A stretch of 64,000 nt of DNA from contig JAIOJX010000032.1 in assembly GCA_022376925.1 (NCBI GenBank), positions 176,191,479 to 176,255,478 on the forward strand, written 5' to 3'. A model generated the notes under the pieces. It was not told where the DNA came from. It saw only the letters and a list, made by a program, of their open reading frames with translations, and did not search any database. Origin of the DNA: Tragulus kanchil. Taxonomy: Eukaryota > Chordata > Mammalia > Artiodactyla > Tragulidae. Below, one piece after another: positions 1 to 11,911 of this stretch; position 1 is the first letter of the stretch; each line of letters opens with the position of its first letter. The position numbers and the translations under genes are program-made.

Positions 1-532
1 CATGAGGGTGTAAAAGAAACAGACATGAGCTGGTGACAAAAAACCATAAAAAAGTCATACTCAATAAGGAAAACTTGGCAAAGAGAGAAAATATAACACA
101 TCATTTTAAAAGATTCCTGAATTAATGTATCCATGTTTATTATTCATAAATCTGTCCTAATCAACATAAGAATCATTATCCTCAAACACTGCAGACTTAT
201 GTTTTGTTGTTAATGGGTTAAGAAGGCCGAATGCTTGAAATGGTTGACGGCGGCTACTCTACACATGGTGAAATAACTCTGTTCTAAGAAGAGATGGCAG
301 AAAACCAAAAGACCAAGAGTTTAAATAAATAAAGGCATGTTATCTATGCCAACAGTGTCCTTGGATAAAGCTAGGTTTGTTTCAACACCATTGCCGTGCC
401 GTCTTATAGCCTAAGGAGGAAAGGTAGGGGTTTCTTCTCTATCCACATGCAAATGTTTAAATAACCTTTGGATTCTATTATGGAGACTACTATCATGGTA
501 TCCTTTAGAACAGCATGCTTGTCCCATCCTTA

Positions 533-728
533 AGTCATGTACAACTCTGTGTGACCCCAACTCTGTAGCAGCCAGGCTTCTCTGCCCACAGGAATCTCCA
601 GGCAAGAATACTGAAATGGGTTGCCATGCCCTTCTCTAGGGGATCTTTCTGACCCAGGGATCACATCTATGTCTCTCAGGTCTCCTGCATTGGCAAGCGG
701 GTTCTTTACCACGCATGCCGCCTGGAAG
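533..728 (-). mobile_element. Bov-tA SINE
   Basis: Reverse-strand Bov-tA. The BovB-derived part (gactctgtgtgacccc-like, then ccaggcaagaatactg and gggttgccatgcccttctc) is followed by the reversed tRNA-like head (gacccagggatc, tctcctgcattggcaagcggg, ttctttaccac). It is diverged from consensus by eye. Open frames across it come from the SINE. Confidence 0.85.
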
Positions 729-920
729 TATCAGTTTATCACAGGCAGCCTTTACCAGATATCCATTGCTACCAAGGAGACCATGCAGTTCACAGGGGCT
801 GTGGAGGTGGAATAGGTGTTTCAGGATGTCTCTAGCAACACTTGTGGTTAAAAGCAGGCCAGGACTATACCACAGGGTATTTCGGCATGATTTTTTATTT
901 GATAGTTGTTAAAGAAGTCA

Positions 921-1129
921 CAGGTTCCCAGGTGGCTCGGTGGTGAAGAATGTGTCTGCCAAACAGGACATTTGAGTTCAGTTACTGGAAGGGGAAGAGC
1001 CCCTGGAGAAGGAAATGGCAACCCACTCCAGTATTCTTGCCTGGAGAAGCCTATGTACAGAGGAGCCTGGCGGGCTGTAGTCCATGAGGGTGTAAAAGAA
1101 ACAGACATGAGCTGGTGACAAAAAACCAT
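921..1129 (+). mobile_element. Bov-tA SINE with imperfect target-site duplication
   Basis: Forward tRNA-like head (ggttcccaggtggctcggtgg) is followed by the BovB-derived part (aaatggcaacccactccag, cctggagaagcc, cggacac-equivalent end). Flanks aaagaagtca (911-920) and aaaaaagtca (1130-1139) differ at one base and are a plausible target-site duplication. Confidence 0.85.
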
Positions 1130-1170
1130 AAAAAAGTCATACTCAATAAGGAAAACTTGGCAAAGAGAGA

Positions 1171-1656
1171 TGCTTGGTGAACATAATACATATTCTCTCT
1201 CTTGGCAAAACACATTCACAATACCCCTCCTAGTCTAACTTGTAGACACTTATGATTGTTCCTGAGTATTCTACCACTTTTGTCTAGGTGTGTGTGTTTG
1301 TGTGTGTTCCTGTGTGTGTGCCTGTCTGTATGTCTGAATCTGTATGTGTATGTACCATCTTTAAGGACTTCAGGAGATGCAGTTGATTGAATAATCTATA
1401 ATTTGCATGACCAGTCACAATTTGTAGGATGTTTCCAGCTATGCTTTTTGTGATAATAATCTAGCAATGAATACCCTTGCATACTGTGTAGCATATCTCT
1501 GACTATTTGATTCAAATAAATTCCTTAAATGTAATTTCAATGCCATACAGTATAATCATTTTAAAGATCAGATAAATATGCAGTCAGTAGTTTTAGGATG
1601 GAGTCTAGATGGAAATAGGCACTAGAATAGCTTGTTGAGTCAGGTGAGCATGACAC
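1171..1656. other. Unique AT-rich DNA with a degenerate TG tract
   Basis: No gene or recognised transposon seen. A TG-rich imperfect tract runs from about 1287 to 1353. The rest is ordinary AT-rich sequence. Confidence 0.5.
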
Positions 1657-1862
1657 TACTCATGTCTGAGTCTTGGTGACCTCATGCACTGTAGCCTGCC
1701 AGGCACCCCTGTTGATGGGATTCTCTAAACAAGAATACTGGAATGGGTTGCCGTTTCCTCCTCCAGGGGATCTTACCCACCCAGGATTCGAACCCACAAA
1801 TTTTATGTCTCCTGCATTGGAAGGCAAGTTCTTTACCACTAGCGTCACCTGAGAAGTCCCAG
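1657..1862 (-). mobile_element. Bov-tA SINE
   Basis: Reverse-strand Bov-tA: catgtctgagtcttggtgac at the BovB-derived end, gggttgccgtttcctcctcc in the middle, and the reversed tRNA-like head ending near cctgagaagtccc. No convincing target-site duplication found. Confidence 0.85.
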
Positions 1863-3271
1863 TGTCACTTAGAGTAGCTTAATTCCCTTTGAAAAATACA
1901 TCTGACTTTCTGGTTAGCCGACTCCATGAACCCTAATGGTTTAGATGCAAATGTTTACCTGTTAAAAATGGATTCATATTCATCATTATGCATGTTAGGA
2001 ATGTGTTACAGACTATCTCATTTTAAAATGAAATTGAAATTCCAGCAAACTATGGATCAGCTCTTTTAACAAATGGGGAAACTATCTTTGCATGCTGACT
2101 AATATTCACAACAACTATTGAAGAATTCTATAATAATTCTATTACTATTAATGCACGATAGGTTGACTTGAACCATTACTTTAGAGTTAGGCTCCCAAAT
2201 GAGCTGCGGTCTTGTACATTATCTATGTGATCTTTAGCTCCTCCTTCAACTTCCTTGAGTGTACTTCCTTATCAGAGAATACAGTGATCTAATTTCTGAA
2301 TTATCTAAAGGATTACATAATTTATAAAAGTAAAATTTCTGGTATACACTATTTTCATGGGTAACTATTATCAGTGTTTCCACAATCATCTATAAATTTT
2401 ATGTCCCTGATAAGGGTTTTGAACTGGATTCAAGTTTAAATCTTGGCTAGCTGTTTGGCATTGGTACAGTCATCTTATTCATAATTCTCAGGCAGTCAGT
2501 TTTCTTGCCTGTAGAAAGGGAATAAAGATACTTTTCTCCTGGTTTTTAGTGATGAATGAGGGAGAACAGCTAAGTAAAACAGCACAGTGTAGAAGGCAGA
2601 ACACAGTAGGTAATCATAGTAGGAATACAATAGGCCTTTTTTTTTAATCCATGAATAACAGAAACAGAAATGACACTTTGCAAGGTATTAGCCCTCTTTC
2701 CCCAGATTCACAGCTGAGCAAATTTTTCAAGGGGAAAGCTACTCACCATGTCAACTTTAATGGCTTCAAGAGGCAAGCAGGCTCTTTTGGAGCCAATGGA
2801 AAATTATGATGAATGTTTCAGTGACTAAAAGAATAATTAAATTGCTCAGTGCTGGATGCCATTAAATGAAATGGCACTGCATTAGTGACACATAGCTGTT
2901 ATTATTTATAAATACAGAAAAGAAACATTTAGTTAATGCTTTGGGTCTGCCTGCTACAGATCACTCACACGGGGGGTCCGGGTGTGAACTCCAGTGTATG
3001 CTTCCTTCTCTTTATTCGCTTAAGGAAAGGGCTTGCCGCCTACGAGGCAATGAAAGAAGAACTCTGCCTCTGTGGTTGATCTGCTGGTGAATGCATATAA
3101 CACTATCAAATTTCTCTCCTCTGAATCACTGCCTTCAATAACAGGACCTCAACTTACTATACTTCAACAAGGAAATAAAGTGTCCCATAGAAGTGTTGTC
3201 CAAACACCTCAAGATATGGGCTCTGAGAAAGAACATTCCTGAATTTGAAACTCACCATGTGACTTTAAGTG
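1863..3271. other. Unique AT-rich intergenic or intronic DNA
   Basis: No open frame with gene-like features. The only recognisable element is a weak MIR-like segment at 2415-2600. A C/G-rich patch near 2965-3060 has no identifiable content. Confidence 0.5.
2415..2600 (+). mobile_element. MIR-like SINE fragment
   Basis: Resembles the MIR core and 3' region: a gattcaa-type core, then a cagttttcttgcctgtagaaaggg-like stretch matching the usual 'cagtttcctcatctgtaaaatggg' segment. Strongly diverged, so a weak call. Confidence 0.4.
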
Positions 3272-3624
3272 AAAGAGTTATCCTTTAGGGCTTCCCTGAT
3301 GGTCCAGTGGGTAAGCACACCACCTTGCAGTGCAAGGGGCGCTGGCTCGATCCCTGGCCTGGGAGGATCCCACATGCGGCAGAGCAGCTGGACTGATGTG
3401 TCCAATTGCCAAGCCGGAGCTCTGGAGTGTGTGCGCCCAGAGCCAGTGCTGTGTGACAACAGAGGCCGCTGTGATGGGAGGCTCACATGGGCCAAACAAC
3501 AAAGATGGATGAAAATAGACAAATGAAGGACCAATAGAAGTGGCCGGCCCGCCCAACTCCCTCCCCACTCCACCCACCCCATAAATAAATTAATTAATTA
3601 ATAAATAAAAAGAGTTATCCTTTA
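3272..3624 (+). mobile_element. CHR-like tRNA(Glu)-derived SINE with 16-bp target-site duplication
   Basis: Body 3288-3608 is flanked by perfect repeats of aaagagttatccttta at 3272-3287 and 3609-3624. The head resembles tRNA-Glu (tggtccagtgggtaag as A-box region, ggctcgatccctgg as B-box region). A CHR-like middle (gatcccacatgcggcagagc) follows, then a distinct 3' domain (gatggatgaaaatagac, gaccaatagaagtggcc) and an ataaat-rich tail. The perfect duplication implies an insertion not very old. Its 3' part is written again at 4633-4763 because of the duplication there. Confidence 0.9.
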
Positions 3625-3696
3625 ACCTCACTGACAAGACCAAGATAAAACAGATCTGAAAGTGTTTTTTCTTTTTTCTTTTTAATGGTGCTTAGG

Positions 3697-3890
3697 AGGA
3701 CATCTGTGGTAGCTCAATGGTTAGGAATACCCCTGCCAAGGCAGAAGATGCAAGTTAGATCCCTGAGTCAGTAAAATCCTCTGGAGAATGAAATGACAAC
3801 ACACTTCAGTATTCTTGCCTGGAGAATCCCATGGACAGAGGAGCCTACAGTCCATGGGGTCGCAAAGAGTGAAACGTAAGTTAGCAACAA
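3697..3890 (+). mobile_element. Bov-tA SINE (written again at 4836-5029)
   Basis: Forward Bov-tA: ctgtggtagctcaatggtta head, then cttcagtattcttgcctgg and atcccatggacagaggagcc, ending in the ggggtcgcaaagagtgaaac region. The second copy is part of duplication 2, not a separate insertion. Confidence 0.85.
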
Positions 3891-4192
3891 AACAATGACA
3901 ACAGAGAGGAACTTTAAAGGGTGATTTTCTTCTGTTTCTCTTTATGAAGGTAAATTTGTTACTATTGTCCTGTTTCTAAAATTTATTCTATTTATTTTTA
4001 AAATGATGGGGAAAAAATAAGAAAGAAAAAATGATGGGAAAACTTCCCAATGCATATCCCAAACTACCTAGTATTCGTTAATCTTCATTTTGCACACAGC
4101 ATTTGCCCCTTAGTTACAGTCAAAACCTTGAGACCTGTGAAATTTGCCCTTATTATACCACATATCTCTAGAATATCACAGTTCCTTTTGCT

Positions 4193-4632
4193 TTGTTGTT
4201 CAGTCACTAAGTTATGCCCTTCTCTTTGCACCCGAGGGGCTGCACTACACCAGATTCCCCTGTTCCTTGTCTCCCAGAGTTTTCTTAGACTCATGTCCAT
4301 TGTGTCATTGATGCTACCGACCCATCTCATCCTCTGCTCCCCTCTTCACCTTTTGCTTTTATTCTTTTCCAGCAAGAGCAATGAGTTGGTTCTTCACAGC
4401 ACGTGACGTAAGTATTGGAGTTTCAGTTTCAACATCAGTCCTTCCAATGAATGTCCAGGGCTGATTTTCTTTAGGATTGACTGCTTTGATCTCCTTGCAG
4501 TCCAAAGAACTCTCAAGAGTCTTCTCCAGCACCACAGTTTGAAAGCATCAATTTTTCGGTGCTCAGCCTTCTTTATGGTCCAATCCTTACACCCATATGT
4601 AACAACTGAAAAACCCATATGTTGACCAGTTG
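4193..4632 (-). pseudogene. BovB (RTE) LINE 3' end, interrupted at a duplication junction
   Basis: Reverse-strand BovB remnant. The frame 4394-4618 encodes the C-terminal part of the BovB reverse-transcriptase polyprotein, with recognisable YGCKDWTIKKAEHRKID, LWCWRRLLRV and RRSKQSILK segments. It is an isolated C-terminal fragment with no RT catalytic domain. The element is cut at 4632 by the duplication junction; the continuous version is 5332-5894. Non-functional. Confidence 0.9.
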
Positions 4633-5331
4633 AAACAACAAAGATGGATGAAAATAGACAAATGAAGGACCAATAGAAGTGGCCGGCCCGCCCAACTCCC
4701 TCCCCACTCCACCCACCCCATAAATAAATTAATTAATTAATAAATAAAAAGAGTTATCCTTTAACCTCACTGACAAGACCAAGATAAAACAGATCTGAAA
4801 GTGTTTTTTCTTTTTTCTTTTTAATGGTGCTTAGGAGGACATCTGTGGTAGCTCAATGGTTAGGAATACCCCTGCCAAGGCAGAAGATGCAAGTTAGATC
4901 CCTGAGTCAGTAAAATCCTCTGGAGAATGAAATGACAACACACTTCAGTATTCTTGCCTGGAGAATCCCATGGACAGAGGAGCCTACAGTCCATGGGGTC
5001 GCAAAGAGTGAAACGTAAGTTAGCAACAAAACAATGACAACAGAGAGGAACTTTAAAGGGTGATTTTCTTCTGTTTCTCTTTATGAAGGTAAATTTGTTA
5101 CTATTGTCCTGTTTCTAAAATTTATTCTATTTATTTTTAAAATGATGGGGAAAAAATAAGAAAGAAAAAATGATGGGAAAACTTCCCAATGCATATCCCA
5201 AACTACCTAGTATTCGTTAATCTTCATTTTGCACACAGCATTTGCCCCTTAGTTACAGTCAAAACCTTGAGACCTGTGAAATTTGCCCTTATTATACCAC
5301 ATATCTCTAGAATATCACAGTTCCTTTTGCT

Positions 5332-5894
5332 TTGTTGTTCAGTCACTAAGTTATGCCCTTCTCTTTGCACCCGAGGGGCTGCACTACACCAGATTCCCCT
5401 GTTCCTTGTCTCCCAGAGTTTTCTTAGACTCATGTCCATTGTGTCATTGATGCTACCGACCCATCTCATCCTCTGCTCCCCTCTTCACCTTTTGCTTTTA
5501 TTCTTTTCCAGCAAGAGCAATGAGTTGGTTCTTCACAGCACGTGACGTAAGTATTGGAGTTTCAGTTTCAACATCAGTCCTTCCAATGAATGTCCAGGGC
5601 TGATTTTCTTTAGGATTGACTGCTTTGATCTCCTTGCAGTCCAAAGAACTCTCAAGAGTCTTCTCCAGCACCACAGTTTGAAAGCATCAATTTTTCGGTG
5701 CTCAGCCTTCTTTATGGTCCAATCCTTACACCCATATGTAACAACTGTAAAACCCATATGTTGACCAGTTGATGTCTCTGCTTTTTAAAATACACTGTCT
5801 AGGTTTCTCATAGCTTTACTCTAAGAAGCAAATGTCTTCTAGTTTCATGGCTGCAGTCATTGTCCCCAGTTATTTTGGAGCCCAAGAAAATAAA
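5332..5894 (-). pseudogene. BovB LINE 3' fragment, continuous copy
   Basis: Same BovB remnant as 4193-4632, but the sequence runs on past 5771 into the next upstream BovB segment (gtctctgctttttaaaatac, then tttcatggctgcagtcat). It is therefore the complete form of the locus. The C-terminal RT-polyprotein frame is 5533-5757. Truncated on the 5' side; no functional domain remains. A piece is repeated at 6895-7015 by duplication 3. Confidence 0.9.
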
Positions 5895-6118
5895 ATATAT
5901 CACTGTTTCCACACTTTGCTTGTATTTCTCAATCTTTAGAAACAATTCTCTTTGGCCTTTCTCTTCCTGGTTGGTCTATTAGGACTTAAATTTCTGTGTA
6001 ATAAGAACTTTATGAGCCACCTCAGTAATCTACCCTTTTCAGTGAGCTCAGAACCAAGTGATTATTGCTGTACCTACTGATTCTGAATCATGAAGAGTAG
6101 GACTAAGATCTCACACAT

Positions 6119-6274
6119 ATGATTCAAGTGGAGGAGGGCATGGCAACTCACTTCAGTATTCCTGCCTGGGAAATCCCATGGACAGAGAAGCCTGATGGCC
6201 TACAAATCATGGGTTCTCACAGAACTGGACAAGACTGAAGCAACTGGGTACACATAGAAGCATGCATGATTCAA
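6119..6274 (+). mobile_element. Bov-A monomer SINE with 9-bp target-site duplication (written again near 7240-7395)
   Basis: Short Bov-A unit at 6128-6265 (gcatggcaactcacttcag, tcccatggacagagaagcc). It is flanked by atgattcaa at 6119-6127 and 6266-6274. It lacks a tRNA-like head, as expected for a Bov-A monomer. Confidence 0.75.
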
Positions 6275-6802
6275 ATTATTGCCTTCTGAGAAGCCCTTTC
6301 AATTTCTTGGTCGTGCTATGGAAAGTTGAGGACTCAACTGAACAATGTACAGATAAAAGTGTTCAAGTTTGCCAGTGGGAATCAGCATACGAACACATAA
6401 GGAATTTTATATCCTAATATTAATAACTCAAAGGACTTGGCTATTGTCTTAGAATTTATCACAGCTCTGATGATTTCAGTGGAATTTTGGATAGTGAATT
6501 TACCCTATGTACATGAGTGCTTAGTAAACCACTGAAAAATATGTTATGCAAAGCATTGGAACACATCGCCTGTGGCTGAGATGAGTCTGTTTTTCCAACC
6601 CTGCTCACCTTTATTCTGATTAGAGTGAGAATGCATGCTTCTCAAATTCATTGCCATGTTCAATAGGTTTGCCTTTAAGCAGAAAATCCCAGTGTCTTTA
6701 GATGTCCTGATGAGTATTATGGTATCAGGAAATATCTGGCCAGTCACCTTTTTTCCAAATCACTGCCATATTTGTTGTTTTCACTCTGTCAATGTCAATA
6801 AG

Positions 6803-6894
6803 GGGTTCCCTGGTACCTCAGCTGGTAAAGATTCTGCCTGCAATGCAGGAGACCTGGGCTTGATCCCTGGGTTGGAAAGATCTCCTGGAGAATG
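6803..6894 (+). mobile_element. Bov-tA SINE, 5' part only (cut at duplication junction)
   Basis: tRNA-like head of the same element seen complete at 7922-8110. It breaks at ctcctggagaatgg and joins BovB sequence at 6895. The truncation is explained by the junction of duplication 3. Confidence 0.85.
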
Positions 6895-7921
6895 GTCTCT
6901 GCTTTTTAAAATACACTGTCTAGGTTTCTCATAGCTTTACTCTAAGAAGCAAATGTCTTCTAGTTTCATGGCTGCAGTCATTGTCCCCAGTTATTTTGGA
7001 GCCCAAGAAAATAAAATATATCACTGTTTCCACACTTTGCTTGTATTTCTCAATCTTTAGAAACAATTCTCTTTGGCCTTTCTCTTCCTGGTTGGTCTAT
7101 TAGGACTTAAATTTCTGTGTAATAAGAACTTTATGAGCCACCTCAGTAATCTACCCTTTTCAGTGAGCTCAGAACCAAGTGATTATTGCTGTACCTACTG
7201 ATTCTGAATCATGAAGAGTAGGACTAAGATCTCACACATATGATTCAAGTGGAGGAGGGCATGGCAACTCACTTCAGTATTCCTGCCTGGGAAATCCCAT
7301 GGACAGAGAAGCCTGATGGCCTACAAATCATGGGTTCTCACAGAACTGGACAAGACTGAAGCAACTGGGTACACATAGAAGCATGCATGATTCAAATTAT
7401 TGCCTTCTGAGAAGCCCTTTCAATTTCTTGGTCGTGCTATGGAAAGTTGAGGACTCAACTGAACAATGTACAGATAAAAGTGTTCAAGTTTGCCAGTGGA
7501 ATCAGCATACGAACACATAAGGAATTTTATATCCTAATATTAATAACTCAAAGGACTTGGCTATTGTCTTAGAATTTATCACAGCTCTGATGATTTCAGT
7601 GGAATTTTGGATAGTGAATTTACCCTATGTACATGAGTGCTTAGTAAACCACTGAAAAATATGTTATGCAAAGCATTGGAACACATCGCCTGTGGCTGAG
7701 ATGAGTCTGTTTTTCCAACCCTGCTCACCTTTATTCTGATTAGAGTGAGAATGCATGCTTCTCAAATTCATTGCCATGTTCAATAGGTTTGCCTTTAAGC
7801 AGAAAATCCCAGTGTCTTTAGATGTCCTGATGAGTATTATGGTATCAGGAAATATCTGGCCAGTCACCTTTTTTCCAAATCACTCCCATATTTGTTGTTT
7901 TCACTCTGTCAATGTCAATAA

Positions 7922-8110
7922 GGGGGTTCCCTGGTACCTCAGCTGGTAAAGATTCTGCCTGCAATGCAGGAGACCTGGGCTTGATCCCTGGGTTGGAAAG
8001 ATCTCCTGGAGAATGGAAAGGTACACATCCCACTGTTTTTCCCTGGAGAATTCCATGGCTAGTGCATAGGGTTGCAATGAGTCAACCACGAATAAGTGAC
8101 TTGACTTTCA
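7922..8110 (+). mobile_element. Bov-tA SINE (written again at about 9055-9243)
   Basis: Full tRNA-like head (ggttccctggtacctcagc, gcttgatccctgggttgg) and a degenerate BovB-derived part (ccctggagaattccatggc, then gggttgcaatgagtcaacca). The second copy belongs to duplication 4. Confidence 0.85.
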
Positions 8111-8411
8111 CTTGCAGTTTTAAATATCAATAAAATGCTTTCCTATGTGTGCTCTGATGTAAAAAACCAAGCAAGCATTGTTAGACAATTTCTTCACCAT
8201 CCACATGTGTCTGCTGTTAATTTCCATAAGGATGCCTTTGCACACAGCCTCATCAGAGCCATATCTTCCAGCCAGATAAGAGCACCATAGCAGGATTACT
8301 CTTAATTCTAATATCTGAGCATATCATCTTACTCTCCTTAACCCATTTCTCCTTTCTGTCACCACATCCTCCAAAGAACAAGAAGATGAAGGTCAGAGCA
8401 GTTTATAGGTT

Positions 8412-8540
8412 AAGATTATATAATCTGCAGTCAAGTAGGTTTGAGTATGGTTCTTTGTTCTACTGCTTTCATAACTGTGTGACTTTAGAGACAAGTTCTA
8501 GTTTCCTTGAGCCTTGGTGTCTTCTTTAAAATGACCCTGG
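8412..8540 (+). mobile_element. MIR SINE fragment (written three times)
   Basis: MIR-like order: tgtgtgactttagagacaag, then cctgagcc-like and cttctttaaaatgac (from the 'cctcatctgtaaaatgg' segment). The same unique DNA recurs at about 9549-9677 and 10763-10891 through duplications 4 and 5. Confidence 0.55.
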
Positions 8541-9484
8541 GTAAAGGAAAAGGGTGTGTGGGAGAGGTGGGGAGAAAGAGAGATATTAGGATGTTTAAAT
8601 ATTGATAAAATTTAACCATTTCAGAGAGTACCAACAAATACTTTCACTCCTTTTTACCTGAATGAAACTTATGACATAGTCAAGTATTAAATAAGCCTTT
8701 GCTACCTATTAACTCTTTAATGAAACTTGAAGCAAATTTATCCCAGTCGTAATTTTTACCCTATGAAAGATGCTTAGTAAACCACTGAAAATATGTTATG
8801 CAAAGCATTGGAACACATCGCCTGTGGCTGAGATGAGTCTGTTTTTCCAACCCTGCTCACCTTTATTCTGATTAGAGTGAGAATGCATGCTTCTCAAATT
8901 CATTGCCATGTTCAATAGGTTTGCCTTTAAGCAGAAAATCCCAGTGTCTTTAGATGTCCTGATGAGTATTATGGTATCAGGAAATATCTGGCCAGTCACC
9001 TTTTTTCCAAATCACTCCCATATTTGTTGTTTTTCACTCTGTCAATGTCAATAAGGGGGTTCCCTGGTACCTCAGCTGGTAAAGATTCTGCCTGCAATGC
9101 AGGAGACCTGGGCTTGATCCCTGGGTTGGAAAGATCTCCTGGAGAATGGAAAGGTACACATCCCACTGTTTTTCCCTGGAGAATTCCATGGCTAGTGCAT
9201 AGGGTTGCAATGAGTCAACCACGAATAAGTGACTTGACTTTCACTTGCAGTTTTAAATATCAATAAAATGCTTTCCTATGTGTGCTCTGATGTAAAAAAC
9301 CAAGCAAGCATTGTTAGACAATTTCTTCACCATCCACATGTGTCTGCTGTTAATTTCCATAAGGATGCCTTTGCACACAGCCTCATCAGAGCCATATCTT
9401 CCAGCCAGATAAGAGCACCATAGCAGGATTACTCTTAATTCTAATATCTGAGCATATCATCTTACTCTCCTTAACCCATTTCTC

Positions 9485-11911
9485 CTTTCTGTCACCACAT
9501 CCTCCAAAGAACAAGAAGATGAAGGTCAGAGCAGTTTATAGGTTAAGATTATATAATCTGCAGTCAAGTAGGTTTGAGTATGGTTCTTTGTTCTACTGCT
9601 TTCATAACTGTGTGACTTTAGAGACAAGTTCTAGTTTCCTTGAGCCTTGGTGTCTTCTTTAAAATGACCCTGGGTAAAGGAAAAGGGTGTGGGGGGAGAG
9701 GTGGGGGGAGAAAGAGAGAGATATTAGGATGTTTAAATATTGATAAAATTTAACCATTTCAGAGAGTACCAACAAATACTTTCACTCCTTTTTACCTGAA
9801 TGAAACTTATGACATAGTCAAGTATTAAATAAGCCTTTGCTACCTATTAACTCTATGCTAATAATGAGATAAGAGGCAAATACACGTCTTATGCTCTGAT
9901 ATTTCACTGATCCGCGTGGGAAATACGATGCAGAAAGATGATATAGTAATGTGGTTATTTGCTCATAAATATTCACTTTCCATTTTGGCCATCCTGAAGA
10001 CAGACTTCACTTTCTCATTTTTTTTTTGACGTAGAGGTTGACTGTATGATTTGCTTTGGTCAATGGAATGCACAGAGATGTAATATTTACCACATCTAAG
10101 CAACAGGTTTTAGAGGCAGTGGGTTTCTGCCAACTCACTTATTCCTGATCTTTGCTATGAGCAAACATCAGGCAGCAGGTGAGGGCTGTTCCTTTAATCT
10201 AGTCCTAGAGTGAGAAAATCCATGGGACAGATTGAACAGTTTCAGAACACAGAGCTCCATATTTCAACTTACATTTAACACACAATGACAAAAAATCAGG
10301 AGTTGTTTGTTAAGCAGCATTATTATAGTACTAGCTGACAGATATAAATAAGAACATTCAGTAGAGAGACCTGCTTGAAAATCTGGTGGATTTCTGAAAG
10401 GATCTGCCATAAATGGAAGATTAGAGAGAATGAAAGTGTGTTTTCTGTAATGAGGGATAGAAGTAGCCAACATATCTGTGTTTTCTTCTGTAGTTAATGG
10501 TCCATTAGTTTTTCACTTAGAGTGGCATTTCTCAGCATGAAGTAATAGGCATGACCTGGAAAGATTGGTCTTTGGTTTTGTTTGGCAAAATGCTGAAATA
10601 AACAAAGAATTTTTTACAGTATGACATCTCAGAAATTTTAGTATGTTAATTTCTTGATTGATTGAGTCTTGAGTTCCAGGGTTTCTCCCTTAGTCTCACT
10701 TTCTGTCACCACATCCTCCAAAGAACAAGAAGATGAAGGTCAGAGCAGTTTATAGGTTAAGATTATATAATCTGCAGTCAAGTAGGTTTGAGTATGGTTC
10801 TTTGTTCTACTGCTTTCATAACTGTGTGACTTTAGAGACAAGTTCTAGTTTCCTTGAGCCTTGGTGTCTTCTTTAAAATGACCCTGGGTAAAGGAAAAGG
10901 GTGTGTGGGGAGAGGTGGGGGGAGAAAGAGAGAGATATTAGGATGTTTAAATATTGATAAAATTTAACCATTTCAGAGAGTACCAACAAATACTTTCACT
11001 CCTTTTTACCTGAATGAAACTTATGACATAGTCAAGTATTAAATAAGCCTTTGCTACCTATTAACTCTATGCTAATAATGAGATAAGAGGCAAATACACG
11101 TCTTATGCTCTGATATTTCACTGATCCGCGTGGGAAATACGATGCAGAAAGATGATATAGTAATGTGGTTATTTGCTCATAAATATTCACTTTCCATTTT
11201 TGGCCATCCTGAAGACAGACTTCACTTTCTCATTTTTTTTTTGACGTAGAGGTTGACTGTATGATTTGCTTTGGTCAATGGAATGCACAGAGATGTAATA
11301 TTTACCACATCTAAGCAACAGGTTTTAGAGGCAGTGGGTTTCTGCCAACTCACTTATTCCTGATCTTTGCTATGAGCAAACATCAGGCAGCAGGTGAGGG
11401 CTGTTCCTTTAATCTAGTCCTAGAGTGAGAAAATCCATGGGACAGATTGAACAGTTTCAGAACACAGAGCTCCATATTTCAACTTACATTTAACACACAA
11501 TGACAAAAAATCAGGAGTTGTTTGTTAAGCAGCATTATTATAGTACTAGCTGACAGATATAAATAAGAACATTCAGTAGAGAGACCTGCTTGAAAATCTG
11601 GTGGATTTCTGAAAGGATCTGCCATAAATGGAAGATTAGAGAGAATGAAAGTGTGTTTTCTGTAATGAGGGATAGAAGTAGCCAACATATCTGTGTTTTC
11701 TTCTGTAGTTAATGGTCCATTAGTTTTTCACTTAGAGTGGCATTTCTCAGCATGAAGTAATAGGCATGACCTGGAAAGATTGGTCTTTGGTTTTGTTTGG
11801 CAAAATGCTGAAATAAACAAAGAATTTTTTACAGTATGACATCTCAGAAATTTTAGTATGTTAATTTCTTGATTGATTGAGTCTTGAGTTCCAGGGTTTC
11901 TCCCTTGTTCA
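9485..11911. repeat. Direct duplication 5 (unit about 1214 bp)
   Basis: Copy 1 is about 9485-10698 and copy 2 about 10699-11911. At the end of copy 1 the sequence reads cccttagtctcac where copy 2 reads cccttgttcacggtctcac, a deletion exactly at the junction. Other differences are in G and T runs. Confidence 0.93.

Larger units (their letters stand above)
1..1170. repeat. Direct duplication 1 (unit about 1082 bp, copy 1 truncated by the window edge)
   Basis: Bases 1-88 are identical to 1083-1170 and the match stops at 88/1170. This fits a head-to-tail pair in which copy 2 is 89-1170 and most of copy 1 lies left of the window. The match ends just after the 3' end of a Bov-tA SINE. Probable unmerged contig overlap. 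Confidence 0.85.
3494..5771. repeat. Direct duplication 2 (unit 1139 bp)
   Basis: Copy 1 is 3494-4632 and copy 2 is 4633-5771. One substitution was seen (a at 4609, t at 5748). Copy 1 starts inside a CHR-like SINE and ends inside a BovB fragment, so the SINE 3' end is fused abnormally to BovB at 4632/4633. Probable assembly overlap. Confidence 0.95.
5774..8015. repeat. Direct duplication 3 (unit about 1121 bp)
   Basis: Copy 1 is 5774-6894 and copy 2 is 6895-8015. Differences: one G fewer in copy 2 near 7498, one G more near 7921, and a substitution (g at 6765, c at 7885). Copy 1 ends inside a Bov-tA, and the next base resumes inside BovB. Confidence 0.95.
7638..9854. repeat. Direct duplication 4 (offset 1133-1138 bp)
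   Basis: Copy 1 is 7638-8716 and copy 2 is about 8771-9854. Between them lie 54 bases (8717-8770) whose last part looks like a corrupted version of the true left flank: taatttttaccctatgaaag here against gaatttaccctatgtacatg upstream of 7638. Copies differ by single-base indels in A, T and G runs. Confidence 0.93.

Noticed and set aside
3288..3360. tRNA-Glu-like sequence with A- and B-box similarity
   Set aside because: It is the head of a SINE with target-site duplications, not a tRNA gene. The same holds for the other SINE heads.
4394..5757. A reverse-transcriptase gene
   Set aside because: Only the C-terminal tail of the BovB polyprotein remains, without the catalytic domain. The second copy is the same locus written twice.
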